64,000 bases of DNA from Humisphaera borealis (lineage in GTDB: Bacteria > Planctomycetota > Phycisphaerae > Tepidisphaerales > Tepidisphaeraceae): NCBI RefSeq assembly GCF_015169395.1, contig NZ_CP063458.1:1240001-1304000 (forward strand), written 5' to 3'. The notes under the pieces were generated by a model. That model was not told the origin of the DNA. It made no database searches and saw only the letters and a program-made list of their open reading frames with translations. This document shows, piece after piece, positions 43,133 to 52,144 of this stretch; the first letter of the stretch is position 1; every line of letters begins with the position of its first letter. A program made the position numbers and the translations under genes.

Positions 43133-43726
43133 ACTTTAATTCCTGCGTGCAGTTCGGCGCTCGTTCGTTAGCGCCCCCGCCTCCCGGGTGGCAAGATGGC
43201 ACCTCAGACATGGAGGGAGGTGTGTCGTTACGATCAAGCGGAAGGATCCGACTGATGCCCAGACTCTCGCCGCCTTAGTCGGGGCTGAGCAGAACGCCAA
43301 TCAGCGGGACCGGGCAGGGGTTGGCGGGTCAGGCTGAACTTCAACGCGAGCAGGTCGCTACCGCCGTCGGCCGCTCCCGGCAGTTCTTCGAAGAGTGGAT
43401 CGGACGCTTCCGCCGTGGTGGGGTGGATCTGCTGCGGCCGCGTAAGCAGCCTCGGCCGACGCCCAAACTCTTGTCGGGGCAGCAGGAAGAGCTTTCTCGA
43501 AGCGATATTGAGCGCCGGCCTGGGAGCCTACGAGAGGCTGGCGGCTTACAACGGGCAGATCCTGCGGGAGTAGATCAACGAGTGGTTCGGTAAGCTCAAC
43601 TTGCTGCCAAGCTTGTACGCGCTGCTGCACTGGCTAGGCTACAAAGACTTGATGCCCCGCACCTCCCACCCCGGCTCCGATCCCGCGGCTCAGGAACGGT
43701 TCAAAGAAGTTCCTGCCAGAGTGGCT

Positions 43727-44566
43727 CTAGGCTCTGTCTAATGGACCCAGAATCCTCAAGTATTTCAGCATGATTCCGAGTTTTACGAAGCCAAGGAAGC
43801 TTAGTCCGAGCTTTTCGTACCGTGTGGCCAGTCTCCGGCACTCTTTCAACCAGCCCACGGCCTGCTCGATGCGGGATCGTTTCCGGTAGGTTTTCTTGTC
43901 GAAACGTTCGCCTATGGGGCGTTTCTGGTTGCTCTTTCGCGGGATGACCGGCTCGATGCCGCAGTCTTTGAGGAACTCGCGAGTTGATTCGTAGCTGTAT
44001 CCCTTGTCGCCTGCCAGTTGATCGGGCCAGCCGATCCGACGAGGTCTGCGGACACTGTGGATCAGGTTGTGGAGTTGCGTCGATTCGTGCGTCTGACCGG
44101 CCGTGAGGGTGGCTCCGAGGATAAGGCCCTTGCCGTCAGTAACCAGGTGGAGTTTCGATCCCCATCCGCCGCGGCTGCGGCCCAAATGGTGGTCGTCGGG
44201 TTCGAGGGTGTCGAGCGGGTGCTTTTTTTTGCGAGCACCGGCCGCGGCCCGGCCGGCGCGGATGTTCGTGCCGTCGACCAGCCACAGGTCCCAGTCGATC
44301 TTGCCGGCCTTGTCCAGTCGGATCTGAAGGGCCTTGAGGATCTTGTCGAAGGTGCCGTCGCGACGCCAGCGGTTGAAGCGTTGGTTGACCGTTCCGAACT
44401 TGCCGTAGCGTTCGGGCAGGTCACGCCAAGGAGCGCCCGAGCGGAGAATCCAGAGCATGCCGTTGAGGACGGTGCGATGATTGAGCCACTTGCCGCCGCG
44501 AGCCTGCCTGGGAAACAGGTCCTTGAGAAGGGCCCATTGATCGTCCGTGATTTCGTAGCGAGCCAT
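43727..44566 (-). CDS. IS5-family transposase
   Basis: 279 residues from the ATG at 44566 with GGAGGT upstream. 'MARYEITDDQWALLKDLFP', 'LNGMLWILRSGAPWRDLPERYG', 'WLVDGTNIRAGRAA' (first Asp), 'GWGSKLHLVTDGKGLIL', 'QLAGDKGYSYESTREFL' (second Asp) and 'YRKRSRIEQAVGWLK' (catalytic Glu in the Y-(2)-R-(3)-E-(6)-K-like motif) define an IS5-group DDE transposase. No frameshift is seen, so it may be active. The coding frame runs to the last base of the element and the stop TAG lies in the target duplication. Confidence 0.9.
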   Translation of the reverse strand: MARYEITDDQWALLKDLFPRQARGGKWLNHRTVLNGMLWILRSGAPWRDLPERYGKFGTVNQRFNRWRRDGTFDKILKALQIRLDKAGKIDWDLWLVDGTNIRAGRAAAGARKKKHPLDTLEPDDHHLGRSRGGWGSKLHLVTDGKGLILGATLTAGQTHESTQLHNLIHSVRRPRRIGWPDQLAGDKGYSYESTREFLKDCGIEPVIPRKSNQKRPIGERFDKKTYRKRSRIEQAVGWLKECRRLATRYEKLGLSFLGFVKLGIMLKYLRILGPLDRA

Positions 44567-44655
44567 CAGAACCTCCGTGTGGAGGCAGCATGGCATGCAA
44601 TAATAGAAAGCGCAATTCCTAACGAGCGCCGAACTTGGCATCCATTAGACAGAGC
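43731..44655 (-). mobile_element. IS5-family insertion sequence, about 925 bp
   Basis: Perfect inverted ends GCTCTGTCTAATGGA (43731-43745) and its complement (44641-44655) are flanked on both sides by CTAG (43727-43730 and 44656-44659), a target duplication typical of the IS5 group. A TA-only duplication with one more terminal base is equally possible. It carries one intact transposase on the minus strand and is inserted in an IS630 remnant. Confidence 0.88.
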
Positions 44656-44899
44656 CTAGCAGGTAAAGCAGCCGCACCCGGATCAACGCGTGCTGGTCCA
44701 TTACGAGTATGAGGCTAGATTCAGATCGCACGGCACGATCACCCGCGTGCGGGCCAAATTCGGCTTCCGGCCCTGTTTGATCCGCCAGACCCAGTACGAC
44801 TCGCTCTACGCCCGGTCAGCCCAGACGATCAATGTGTTCCTGGACCAGTTCTCACGGAAACTTCCGTCGGACGTGCATGCGGTCTTGGTGCTGTACTAG

Positions 44900-45725
44900 G
44901 CCGGCTGTGGTGACTATTGCTAACGCGGTCCTGATCGCTTCGAAAATCCTTCCGTCGCACCGATCGCCATGCGCCTGTGCGCGCCTTTGACCTCCGAGAT
45001 CGCCATCTCGATCGGGTTGCAGTCCGGTGAGTACGGCGGTAACAGCAGGACCCGCGCTCCGGCCCTTTCGATCTGTTCCTTCACCCGTTCCGTCTTGTGC
45101 GCGGGCAGATTGTCCATCACGACAACCTGCCTTGGCCACCGCTTCGGCACGCACCGCGTCGTACGGCCGCGCGTACACGTCGAGCACGTCCATCGAAGCT
45201 ACGAGCGCCGCGCCGCTCTTGGGTGTGATGACCCACTGCTGCTTGAGCCGGGGCTTGAGGTCGTTTTTTTGAGCGTTCGGCAGACCATGGCCGGATCGAT
45301 CGAGTCGACGACCTTCATCTCCACTAACCGCTCCGCCAGCAGCGACATCGTCCACTTCGCGCGGCCCTCCGGCGCCTCCTGCTCTCCGTCAATCTTGCGC
45401 TACTGACGACCGGTCGACCGCTTGTGATGCAGGGTCGCTTCGAGTCCCTCGTGGACGAACTGCTCGCGCACGCGACGCGCGGTCATGCGCGTGGTGCCGT
45501 ACGCCTCCGCGCAATCCGCTCGTCGGTCCACGCGTCCGGCCCGTTGGCGTCAGCCTTGACCAAAACGTGAGCCCGGCGAATCAGAGCCGCCGGGCGCTTG
45601 CCGGTCCGAATGACCGACTCCAGCGTCTCCCGCTGATCGTCAGTGAGGCGTATGACAACCCTGTCAGCCAGCGACATGACCAGTCCTCCATGGCGGGGTA
45701 ATGTGGATCTATCGGTCGAACGCAC
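44900..45725 (-). pseudogene. Degenerate IS630-family transposase, second subtype
   Basis: The N-terminal frame (45725-45483) reads 'VVIRLTDDQRETLESVIRTG', 'AALIRRAHVLVKADANG' and 'WTDERIA'. Broken frames in the middle still show 'MSLLAERLVEMKVVDSID'. The C-terminal frame (45150-44920) reads 'VVVMDNLPAHKTERVKEQIE' (catalytic Asp) and 'LLPPYSPDCNPIEMAISEVK' (catalytic Glu). At least two frameshifts separate these parts. It belongs to a different IS630 subgroup from its neighbours and seems to have replaced the end of the copy on its left. Confidence 0.65.
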
Positions 45726-45769
45726 AAATCAGCTGCAATGAAGCACTAGGTCTTGCTTTCAATGAATGA

Positions 45770-46920
45770 GACGGATCGTGAATAACTGCCGCGCGCAGCC
45801 CCTCGCGCTGGCGCTCCAGATCGGAGAGAATCCGGCTCCACGTGGAAGGAGCTGACATGCATGTGAGCGAACGAGATCCGGGCGACATCGCCGAACTGAC
45901 GCGGCGGGCCAGTGTCGAAACCAAAGCCCTGCAGCGGGATCGCTACCGCGCCGTGCTGCTTGCCCTTGATGGCAAAGAAGCGGTCGAGATTGCCACCGCC
46001 GTCGGTCGCTCGCGACGCAGCGTTCAGGACTGGGTCTACTGGTACCGCGACGGCGGCGTCGACAACCTCCTGCCCGGCAAGAGCACCGGCCGTCCGACCA
46101 AGTTGCCTCGCGGTCGGGAAGCCGAGTTCATGGCCCGTCTCGACGCCGGTCCGCGGCCGGAAGATGGCGTCTGCACCCTCCGCGGCAAGGACGTGGTGGC
46201 GATCCTGGAACGCGAGTTCGGTATCAAGTACAGCCTCGACGGCGCGTACGACCTGTTGGAACGGCTGGGCTATTCCTGCCTGACGCCGCGGCCTCGGCAT
46301 GAGAACTCCGACCCGCAGGAGATGGAACGGTTCAGGCAGGAAGCCCCCTTTTTGTCCAGACCGTAGCCGACGCCATCAAGCCGCACGGCGGCCGTGTTCG
46401 CGTCTGGTTTATGGACGAAGCGCGGTTCGGCCAACAGGGAACACTGACGGACGTCTGGGCCAAGCGCGGTTCGCGTCCGACGGCGGTGCGACAGACGCGG
46501 TACGAGTGGTGCTACCTCTACGCGGCGGTGGAGCCGGCGACCGGCGAGTCGGCGGCATTGGTCGCGCCGAACGTCGATACGGGAACGATGAACGCATTCC
46601 TGGAAATTCTCGAGGCAGAGCGAAAGCCGGACGAGCACTTCGTGTTGATTATGGACTAGGCGGGCTGGCACAAGAGCAAGCGGCTGAAGTTGCCCGACGG
46701 GATCACCGGCCTGCTATTGCCGTCGTACAGCCCGGAACTGAATCCGACAGAGAACCTGTGGCACTACATGCGGAGCCACTACCTGAGCAACCGCAAGTAC
46801 GAGGATTACGAGGAGCTGATGACCGCCGGAACCGAGGCATACCGGAGACTGACGCCGGAGGTCATCAAGTCGGTCTGTGGCTGTCCGTACCTTGAGCGCG
46901 CTGGTTAATCACGATCGGTC
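45770..46920 (+). mobile_element. IS630-family element, about 1150 bp
   Basis: The terminal inverted repeats GACGGATCGTGAATAAC (45770-45786) and the complement of GACCGATCGTGATTAAC (46904-46920) match at 15 of 17 positions. They enclose one transposase gene in the plus direction. A TA duplication is not evident, so one or both flanks have changed. The right end lies within the 3' end of the PEP-CTERM gene. Confidence 0.62.
45857..46908 (+). pseudogene. IS630-family transposase with frameshift and TAG
   Basis: The ATG at 45857 follows GGAG. The first frame gives 'DRYRAVLLALDGKEAVEIATAVGRSRRSVQDW' and 'FGIKYSLDGAYDLLERLGYS', ending at 46366 after a CCCCCTTTTTG run. The -1 frame continues 'VQTVADAIKPHGGRVRVWFMD' (catalytic Asp), 'GTLTDVWAKRGSRPTAVRQ' and 'HFVLIMD' (second Asp), then TAG at 46657-46659 where Gln is expected. 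It resumes as 'AGWHKSKRLKLPDGITGLLL' and 'SYSPELNPTENLWHYMRSH' (catalytic Glu), ending 'CPYLERAG'. A -1 slip at the run could be programmed. The TAG would need readthrough. Confidence 0.75.
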
Positions 46921-49270
46921 TGACTTCAAGGTTCGCGTGATCGCGACGTCGGCGGCGACCCAGAATCCCGATCGCGCCGAAGCCGGCGAGTGAAAGTAAG
47001 GCGCCCGGTTCGGGTACCGGCGCGTAGGTCAGTCGCACGTTCCCGCCGGACGAGTTGATGTCGAAGGTTCCGTCGAACGCGTTCTGGAAGGCAGAGGTAT
47101 CAAGTTCAAACCGCGATGCGTCGACGGGGCCGCCGGCGATAGTGGTTGCCCGGGCTATCGTCCAGACGTAGCCTTGGCTTGGGTTGAAGTTAACGGCTTG
47201 TCCCGCGACGCCGGCATTGAGGGTCGTCAGTTTGATCGTGAACTTCGCGCCAGCTGGGGCCACCGTCAGCGTCCCGTTGACTGCCGTACTGTCCCAGTTG
47301 ATGCCGGCGCCGTTGATCGGATCGCCGGCTGCGTCCTGGATCTCCCAAACGTAAATTCCGCCCGCGTTCCATTGTTGCGCGTTGGTCGTCAGGTTGCCGA
47401 CGGTCGCGCCTGGTGCGAGCTTGCCGCCCGTGTTGATTGCAACCGGGCCGGCAGTGTTCACAACACGTCCGGTGCCGCTGAGCGTGCCACCGCTATTGAC
47501 GGCAACCGCGCCCGATCCGGTCGCTGATCCCGTGATGCCGTTATCGGCGCGGAGCACGCCGCCTGTAATGGTGGTACCGCCGGTGTAGGTGTTGGCGTCG
47601 CCGAGGATTTGAGTTCCGGAGCCCTGTTTGACCAAGGCGATCGCGCCGGTGATGACGCCGGAATTGGCATTGGTACCGGCACCAAAGGAGTACGTTCCAC
47701 TGCCGGCGATCGTGAGGGTCGCTGCAGCAGCCGATATGACGGTGTTGTTGCTTGCGGTGGCGTTGACGCCGACGACAGAATTGAGCCCGGCAATTTGCTG
47801 GTTCAGGCCGTTGAGGTCGAGGGTACCGAGATGGACGGCAGCGGCGGTTCCGAGGTTGACGACGGTACCGGCAGGCAGGCGGTTTGAATCGCCGGCAAGT
47901 TGAATCGTCCCGCGCTGGACATTCGTCGGGCCGTCGTATGTATGGGCACCCGCCAAGACGAGTGTTCCCGAGCCGATTTTCGTCAGCGACCCGCCCGCCG
48001 TTCCGGCAACGACATTAGTGAGCGTGATCGTTCCCCCGGAGGTATCGAAGCTACCGCCATTAGCACCGAGCGTCAGGCCTCGGTTGCTGTTGAATTCGAT
48101 AGGGCTTGTGTTCGCCCAGATGCCGCCGCCATTGAGCGTGATCTGGTCGACGGTGAACGAGGCCGGGTTGGCACCGAACTTTGATTCGCCGGTGGTCGAG
48201 ATGAGGCCTTCCAAGATCGTCCACTTGCCGGAGATTGTGGAACTGCTTGGAAGTAGATCGACATTGCCGGGGCCGGTCTTCTGCATCGGTCGGGCACCGG
48301 ACATCACGCCAGTGAATGCGGCCGTATCCTCCGCCGCGGCGAAGAGCGCTACCGTGTTGTTGCTGCCGTCCGTGGCGATGGTGCCTGCGAACGTCGTACT
48401 GCCGGCCCCGGGATGGTCTACGCCGATGGTCTGTGTCCCGCCGGAAATGTCTGCAGCAGAAAAGCTGATCGCGCGCGACAACGGTTCGCCGCTACCGCCG
48501 GTGATCAAGAACGAAGAACTGAACGACCCCGAAGCAAACTCGAATGAACCACTGTCTGCGGCGTATGCACTAGTCAGGTTGAGTGTGACTCGACCTCGAA
48601 GTGAAACAACGCCCATGCCTTCCCATGTGAGTTGGCTGGTGGGGTTGAACGTCACTATCTGCCCTGAGGTTGGATCACCGACAAGATGAATCGGTCGATT
48701 CGAGGAGTTCCCCGTCGTACCATCAGTCTTTAGATCCGCTCGAAACTCCCCGTTAACGGTTAGCGGTCCAGGCCCTGCAACTTGGAATGACTGGCTCGAA
48801 GTTGCCAAACCCCAGCGCAACCCGGAAAGAGTTAGTCCACCCGAACCGGACAAGTTCAGGGTCGTAACAGCATTGGCCGTGTTTGCGGTGAAATACACAT
48901 CCAGTTGGCGAATCAATTGGCTGTTCGACGATGCCTGTGTTAGCGCATTGAACGAATCGGAATGCCGCAGTGCAAAGCTCTCGCCGCTCGTGTTCAGACC
49001 CGTGAACGTGGTAGCGTTCGACGCGAACGCGATCGACCGCAGAGTTGTCACACCTGCGGGCTGGTCCGGGAAGTTCGTTGGAGTACCAGAAAACAGCACG
49101 TCCGATGTCTCCCCCGGGATGCCAGTGGGAGACCAGTTGGTAGCGCTATTCCAGTTTCTTAGGTTATTGGCAGTGCCGCCTATCCAGGTCGACTGTGCCT
49201 CTACGCGTGTTGCTTGCGCCCCGGAGTGTGCCGCGACGGCAATCAGCAGGAATTTGAAGACTTTGCCCAT
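46865..49270 (-). CDS. PEP-CTERM autotransporter-repeat protein with IS-altered tail
   Basis: The start is taken at the ATG at 49270, which opens a signal peptide ('MGKVFKFLLIAVAAHSGAQA'); the frame extends 37 codons upstream to a GTG. 801 residues with an N-terminal 'STWIGG..NNLRNWNSATNW' module, PATR repeats ('GSGTLVLAGAHTYDG', 'GSGTQILGDANTYTG') and a C-terminal module ('GGIYVWEIQDAAGDP') shared with the protein at 8527-10149. 'VPEPGALLSLAGFGAIGILG' and RRRRR form the PEP-CTERM tag. It then carries about 25 extra residues, of which the last 17 are read from the IS630 end. Sorting should not depend on these, but the native C-terminus is lost. Confidence 0.86.
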   Translation of the reverse strand: MGKVFKFLLIAVAAHSGAQATRVEAQSTWIGGTANNLRNWNSATNWSPTGIPGETSDVLFSGTPTNFPDQPAGVTTLRSIAFASNATTFTGLNTSGESFALRHSDSFNALTQASSNSQLIRQLDVYFTANTANAVTTLNLSGSGGLTLSGLRWGLATSSQSFQVAGPGPLTVNGEFRADLKTDGTTGNSSNRPIHLVGDPTSGQIVTFNPTSQLTWEGMGVVSLRGRVTLNLTSAYAADSGSFEFASGSFSSSFLITGGSGEPLSRAISFSAADISGGTQTIGVDHPGAGSTTFAGTIATDGSNNTVALFAAAEDTAAFTGVMSGARPMQKTGPGNVDLLPSSSTISGKWTILEGLISTTGESKFGANPASFTVDQITLNGGGIWANTSPIEFNSNRGLTLGANGGSFDTSGGTITLTNVVAGTAGGSLTKIGSGTLVLAGAHTYDGPTNVQRGTIQLAGDSNRLPAGTVVNLGTAAAVHLGTLDLNGLNQQIAGLNSVVGVNATASNNTVISAAAATLTIAGSGTYSFGAGTNANSGVITGAIALVKQGSGTQILGDANTYTGGTTITGGVLRADNGITGSATGSGAVAVNSGGTLSGTGRVVNTAGPVAINTGGKLAPGATVGNLTTNAQQWNAGGIYVWEIQDAAGDPINGAGINWDSTAVNGTLTVAPAGAKFTIKLTTLNAGVAGQAVNFNPSQGYVWTIARATTIAGGPVDASRFELDTSAFQNAFDGTFDINSSGGNVRLTYAPVPEPGALLSLAGFGAIGILGRRRRRDHANLEVRPIVINQRAQGTDSHRPT

Positions 49271-49659
49271 AGGATTATTTGTACTGAGCGTAGTTCCGGT
49301 ACCCACACGGAACTCATCGGAGTCACCCACTCGCTCGTACCCCAAAGCCGACGAAGACCAGTTGGAGGTCTTTGAAAGCACGTGACCGCGTCACACGGGC
49401 GCGACGGTGGTATATGCCTAGAGACTATTCCTATCTTAGTGACCTAGGACGCACAAGAGAATTATTCTTGTGTTAATTCGGTTGCGTTTTGTGTAGTTCA
49501 CGAGGTCTTGGACACTGGATTGGTCAAGTCGCGTTGACCGCTGGCGATCTGTCGGGCTTTACCCCCTGATTTGACCCGAACAATAATAACTCGCTACCCT
49601 CGTCGATCTACGTTGTCAGAAACCGCGAGCTTCTCATCGCCGCAAGGAGGGCAAACTCA
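49271..49659. other. Divergent gap between PEP-CTERM gene and dnaG
   Basis: About 390 bases with no coding frame of note. The AT-rich part around 49420-49490 (runs such as AGAATTATTCTTGTGTTAAT, including an AGAATTATTCT dyad at 49459-49469) is likely promoter DNA for one or both genes. No certain hexamers can be named. Confidence 0.35.
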
Positions 49660-51588
49660 TTGGCCGCCGCATCTTCCGAAAATCGCCCCACCCTAGACGA
49701 TTTCAAGGGCCGCGTAATGGCGGCGACTGATATCGTTCAGCTCATCGGGCGGACGGTCTCGCTGAAGAAACGGGGACGCGATTTCGTCGGGCTCTGCCCG
49801 TTTCACTCTGAAAAGACGCCTTCCTTCCATGTGAATCCCGCCCGGCAGTTCTACTACTGCTACGGCTGTAAGGCCGCCGGCGACGCGATCAACTTCGTCA
49901 AGCAGCGCGACCGCGTCGAGTTCATGGACGCCCTCAAGTCCCTCGCCCAAGACGCAGGCATTTCCATTCCGAAGTTCGGCGGTCGCAGGGAAGACGTCAG
50001 CGAAACCGCCGTGGTACTGGAGGCCAACTCTTCGGCGACGATGTTCTTCGAGAACCTGCTGCAAGACCCGGCCCGTGGCAAGGCCGCCCGGGAGTACCTG
50101 CAGTCCCGAGGCATTACCCCGGAGACGGCCAGGACCTTCCGCATAGGCCTGGCCGTCGAAGGCTGGGACACTCTGCTTCGCGGCCCGCTCGGGCAGAAGT
50201 TCAAGCCCGAGCAGCTTCACCTGGCCGGCCTGGTCAAGCAGCGCGACCCTGAAAAGGGGCCGGGTTTCTACGACACGTTCCGCAATCGGCTGATGTTCCC
50301 GATTCGCGATCCCAACGGCCGGGTGATCGCGTTCGGCGGGCGCGTCATGCCGGGTTCGCAGGATCCTGCCAAGTATCTCAATAGCCCCGAAACGCCGCTC
50401 TTCAGCAAAAGCCGATGCGTCTATGGCCTCGATCTGGCCCGCCAGCGGATTGTCGAGACACAGACGGCGGTCGTCGTCGAAGGCTACACCGACGTCGTGA
50501 TGGCTCATCAGTTCGGGGCGACCAACGCCGTGTCGATTCTCGGCACGGCGATGACCGAGCAGCACGTCCAACTGCTCCGGCGGTTCGCCCAGCGAATCGT
50601 TCTGCTGTTCGATCCCGATACCGCCGGGGAACTGGCGGTCGATCGCGCCGTCAGCCTGTTCCTGACGCAACCGGTCGAGATCGCGATCGCGACCTTCGGC
50701 GAAGACCTCGACCCCGACGAATACTTGCTGAAGTACGGGCTGGAGGCGTGGGAAAAGTTAATCGCCTCAGCGCCGGAAGCTTTGACGTACAAGTGGAAAC
50801 AGTTGGTCAAACAGTTCTCGGCCGACGACGGGAACCTGACCGGGCAGCAAAACGCAATCGCGGCGTACCTCGATCTGATCGGCCAGGCGAAGCTCGCCGG
50901 GCCGGTCGATCCGATCCGCTGGGGCCTGGTGTTGTCGCAGGTCGGCAAATTGACCGGGATTCCGACAGAGCAATTGCAGAAGCGGTTGTCGTCTGTGAAG
51001 CCTGCAACGAAAAGGCCGGTGGAAGCGTCTGTACCGCAGCCTAACATGCCGGCACCCATGCCGAGCCGCGAACCGCGACGACGCGGGGGCGTATTATCGG
51101 CCCGGGATCGGGCCGAATGCTGGATCCTTGGCGTGATACTGCTGGAACCCGGGCGTTGGCAGCGGGTCCAACAGGTGATCGGGCCCGAGGATTTTACAGA
51201 CGACCGACGCCGTCGACTTGCTGAGGTATACTGGAGTTATCAGCGAGACGAAGGCGAACCGGTATTCCGGGAACTGCTGACGCTGCTGGGTGACGATTCG
51301 AACGGCTCACAGGTTGCGAGTGTCCGTTCTCACGACCTTCGGGAACTTGCGATAGAGGTCACCGACGAAGTGGAAGGTTTTGCCGAGCGGCAGACCGATT
51401 TCGAATCGACACTCGCCACGGCGATCGACTATCTGCAGCAGAACCGGGAATCGCATGAGAAGCAGAAGCTGATTTCCACGCTCAACCGGAGCACCGAGGA
51501 AAACCTCGGAGACGATCAACAGGTCGATATGCTTAGGAAACTACAGGAACAGGCCAAGCAAAGCAGCGCCAAGCGGTCTATGATGTAA
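49660..51588 (+). CDS. dnaG: DNA primase DnaG
   Basis: 642 residues starting with TTG at 49660, eight bases after AAGGAGGG. The CHC2 zinc finger (Cys46, His49, Cys67, Cys70 in 'CPFHSEKTPSFH' and 'FYYCYGC') is followed by the N-terminal catalytic part ('FRNRLMFPIRDPNGRVIAFG', 'KYLNSPETPLFSKS') and the Toprim metal site ('VVVEGYTDVVMAHQFG', 'LLFDPDTAGE'). The C-terminal third (from about residue 480) is the helical region that contacts the replicative helicase. It makes RNA primers for replication. rpoD lies downstream in the same direction, as in the classical macromolecular-synthesis operon, but 556 bases away. Confidence 0.95.
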   Translation: MAAASSENRPTLDDFKGRVMAATDIVQLIGRTVSLKKRGRDFVGLCPFHSEKTPSFHVNPARQFYYCYGCKAAGDAINFVKQRDRVEFMDALKSLAQDAGISIPKFGGRREDVSETAVVLEANSSATMFFENLLQDPARGKAAREYLQSRGITPETARTFRIGLAVEGWDTLLRGPLGQKFKPEQLHLAGLVKQRDPEKGPGFYDTFRNRLMFPIRDPNGRVIAFGGRVMPGSQDPAKYLNSPETPLFSKSRCVYGLDLARQRIVETQTAVVVEGYTDVVMAHQFGATNAVSILGTAMTEQHVQLLRRFAQRIVLLFDPDTAGELAVDRAVSLFLTQPVEIAIATFGEDLDPDEYLLKYGLEAWEKLIASAPEALTYKWKQLVKQFSADDGNLTGQQNAIAAYLDLIGQAKLAGPVDPIRWGLVLSQVGKLTGIPTEQLQKRLSSVKPATKRPVEASVPQPNMPAPMPSREPRRRGGVLSARDRAECWILGVILLEPGRWQRVQQVIGPEDFTDDRRRRLAEVYWSYQRDEGEPVFRELLTLLGDDSNGSQVASVRSHDLRELAIEVTDEVEGFAERQTDFESTLATAIDYLQQNRESHEKQKLISTLNRSTEENLGDDQQVDMLRKLQEQAKQSSAKRSMM

Positions 51589-52144
51589 GATGGGATGTGA
51601 AATGGGACGGAGACCGCGATATCAGGTGGGTTCGGAAGGCCTGAAACGAAGCCGCTTAGACAGATGCGGGGCTATTTGGTAACATATTGGGCTCGAAACG
51701 ATATACGTTTACGGAAATTTGATGGATTGGCATTGGAGTCCGCATGGTCGCGATGGCGACCATGACGTCATAAACAGGCTCTGCCAATCGACTTTACGAT
51801 TGTCTCTCACGGTGCCACGGGTGTCCGTTGCAGGGATCGGGAACGAACCCGAGATCCTTGGCCAGCATTCGTGGTAGTCGTCGGTCGGCCGATGAGCGGA
51901 AGCGTCCACTTCTGCAGCGGAAAAGGGTTCCCCTCCCGCGTCGGCGACCGAGACGGTTGTTTCGAACTTGCGAAACGATCCTGTTTTGCCGCGAGCGGTT
52001 CGCGGTGAAACCCCCGCCATCCGAAAGCGTCGGAAGGGGGTCGAAGCGGTTGTTCGAAGTCCGTACGAATGGCTCGTACGAACATCGAGCAATGACGTTT
52101 CCCGAAGGAACCCGGAGATCGGTTCCGCCAGGCAGCGATGTTCC
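51589..52144 (+). promoter_or_regulatory. Long leader region before rpoD with two hairpins
   Basis: No conserved coding frame was found; a 145-codon minus-strand frame here has no motif. The strongest structure is a perfect 9-bp hairpin with a 4-nt loop (CATGGTCGC/GCGACCATG, 51743-51764). A second is CGTACGA/TCGTACG (52062-52080), 65 bases before the rpoD ATG. The region probably holds the rpoD promoter and a 5' untranslated leader. Confidence 0.4.

Larger units (their letters stand above)
43205..44905 (+). pseudogene. Degenerate IS630-family transposase split by an IS5 element
   Basis: Left part (43205-43726): 'TIKRKDPTDAQTLAALVGAE', then in other frames 'REQVATAVGRSRQFFEEWIGRF' and 'FLPEWL', the helix-turn-helix half with several shifts. 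Right part (44660-44899): 'QVKQPHPDQRVLVHYEYEARF', 'SHGTITRVRAKFGFRP', 'AVLVLY', the start of the DDE domain. The IS5 element lies exactly between. The joined frame carries a TAG at the insertion point and another TAG where Gln is expected after the second catalytic position. The last third, with the catalytic Glu, is missing. Confidence 0.65.
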
